Assembly (NCBI GenBank): GCA_023392535.1
Contig: JAEVYY010000020.1
Location: forward strand, 1 to 24,541
Source of the DNA: Bacillota bacterium
Lineage (GTDB): Bacteria > Bacillota > Clostridia > Lachnospirales > Lachnospiraceae
Direction: 5' to 3'
DNA: 24,541 nucleotides
Each line of letters begins with the position of its first letter. Position 1 is the first letter of the stretch. The position numbers and the translations under genes are program-made. Below are positions 24,417 to 24,541 of the stretch, one piece after another. Below the pieces are notes generated by a model that was not told the DNA's origin, did not search any database, and saw only the letters and a list, made by a program, of their open reading frames with translations.

Positions 24417-24541
24417 ATCGAGTAGGAGAAAATTTCTCTGTTTGAGAAACTTTCGACCTCTCACACCACCGTGCGTACCGTCCGGTACACGGCGGTTCAA
24501 TCAACTTAACATTTAACACACCTTTCGGTGTAGTAATCTAA
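24417..24541 (-). mobile_element. 3' end of a group II intron (domains V and VI), cut by window edge
   Basis: On the minus strand a domain V-like hairpin lies at 24496-24465: a 9-bp lower stem ACCGCCGTG/CACGGTGGT, a 2-nt CG bulge (24475-24474) and a 4-bp upper stem with a tetraloop. It is followed by domain VI (24462-24417): lower stem GAGAGG with CCT-A-CTC leaving A24423 bulged, and an upper stem AAGTTTCTC/GAGAAATTT. The bulged A is 7 nt from the predicted 3' splice site at 24417 (intron end CGAT). Upstream, 24518-24531 forms an ACACC-GAAA-GGTGT-type hairpin. The reverse transcriptase gene would lie beyond the right edge. The tetraloop and triad bases are not the textbook AGC/GNRA, so the exact class is unclear. 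Confidence 0.75.

Noticed and set aside
1..24541. CRISPR arrays, tRNA or rRNA genes
   Set aside because: No regularly spaced repeats, cloverleaf-like or rRNA sequence was seen.

Overview
The window looks like the chromosome of an anaerobic, low-GC Firmicute, most likely a Lachnospiraceae/Clostridium cluster XIVa member. This is inferred from A/T-rich DNA, strong AGGAGG-type ribosome binding sites, TTGACA/TATAAT promoters, a [4Fe-4S] ferredoxin, a DUF438/hemerythrin protein, GapN, and an oxygen-sensitive-type dihydroxy-acid dehydratase. Almost everything is on the minus strand; only two small membrane-protein genes (13747-14787) are on plus.

Left part (1-7942): a possible structured RNA at the left edge and a hairpin element, then a ClC-type anion transporter, then a complete eight-gene F1Fo ATP synthase operon (a-c-b-delta-alpha-gamma-beta-epsilon) read right to left. 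It has its own promoter at 7913-7942 and an intrinsic terminator overlapping the last stop codon. The c subunit lacks the Na+ ligand signature, so proton coupling is predicted.

Middle (8023-18951): gapN (non-phosphorylating, NADP-dependent glyceraldehyde-3-phosphate dehydrogenase); a translationally coupled DUF1858 + DUF438/hemerythrin/PAS pair beside a ferredoxin, suggesting redox or Fe-S stress sensing; a YyaL/DUF255 thioredoxin-like protein whose conserved N-terminus has no ATG/GTG/TTG start; a membrane protein with an HELSH zinc-protease motif and a 53-residue DUF6132 protein; ilvD behind a perfect-consensus promoter; a FadR-type GntR regulator and a HAD phosphatase upstream of it; and a BmrR-like MerR regulator with a 20-bp-spacer, dyad-containing promoter.

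Right part (19010-24541): a cyclic-di-GMP enzyme (Cache-HAMP-PAS-GGDEF-HD-GYP) followed after 21 bases by the most interesting gene of the window. This encodes an 882-residue fusion of a complete TetM/EF-G-like ribosomal GTPase with a C-terminal NYN (YacP/Rae1-like) endoribonuclease domain. Both halves belong to families that work at the ribosomal A site, so the single chain may eject or probe something there and cut the mRNA. The right edge holds the 3' end (domains V and VI with a bulged branch-point A) of a group II intron on the minus strand, inserted just upstream of the cyclic-di-GMP gene's promoter.

Most start codons were chosen from ribosome binding sites, and several genes are therefore shorter than the longest open frame. 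In ilvD the longest frame's extra N-terminus is actually the promoter.
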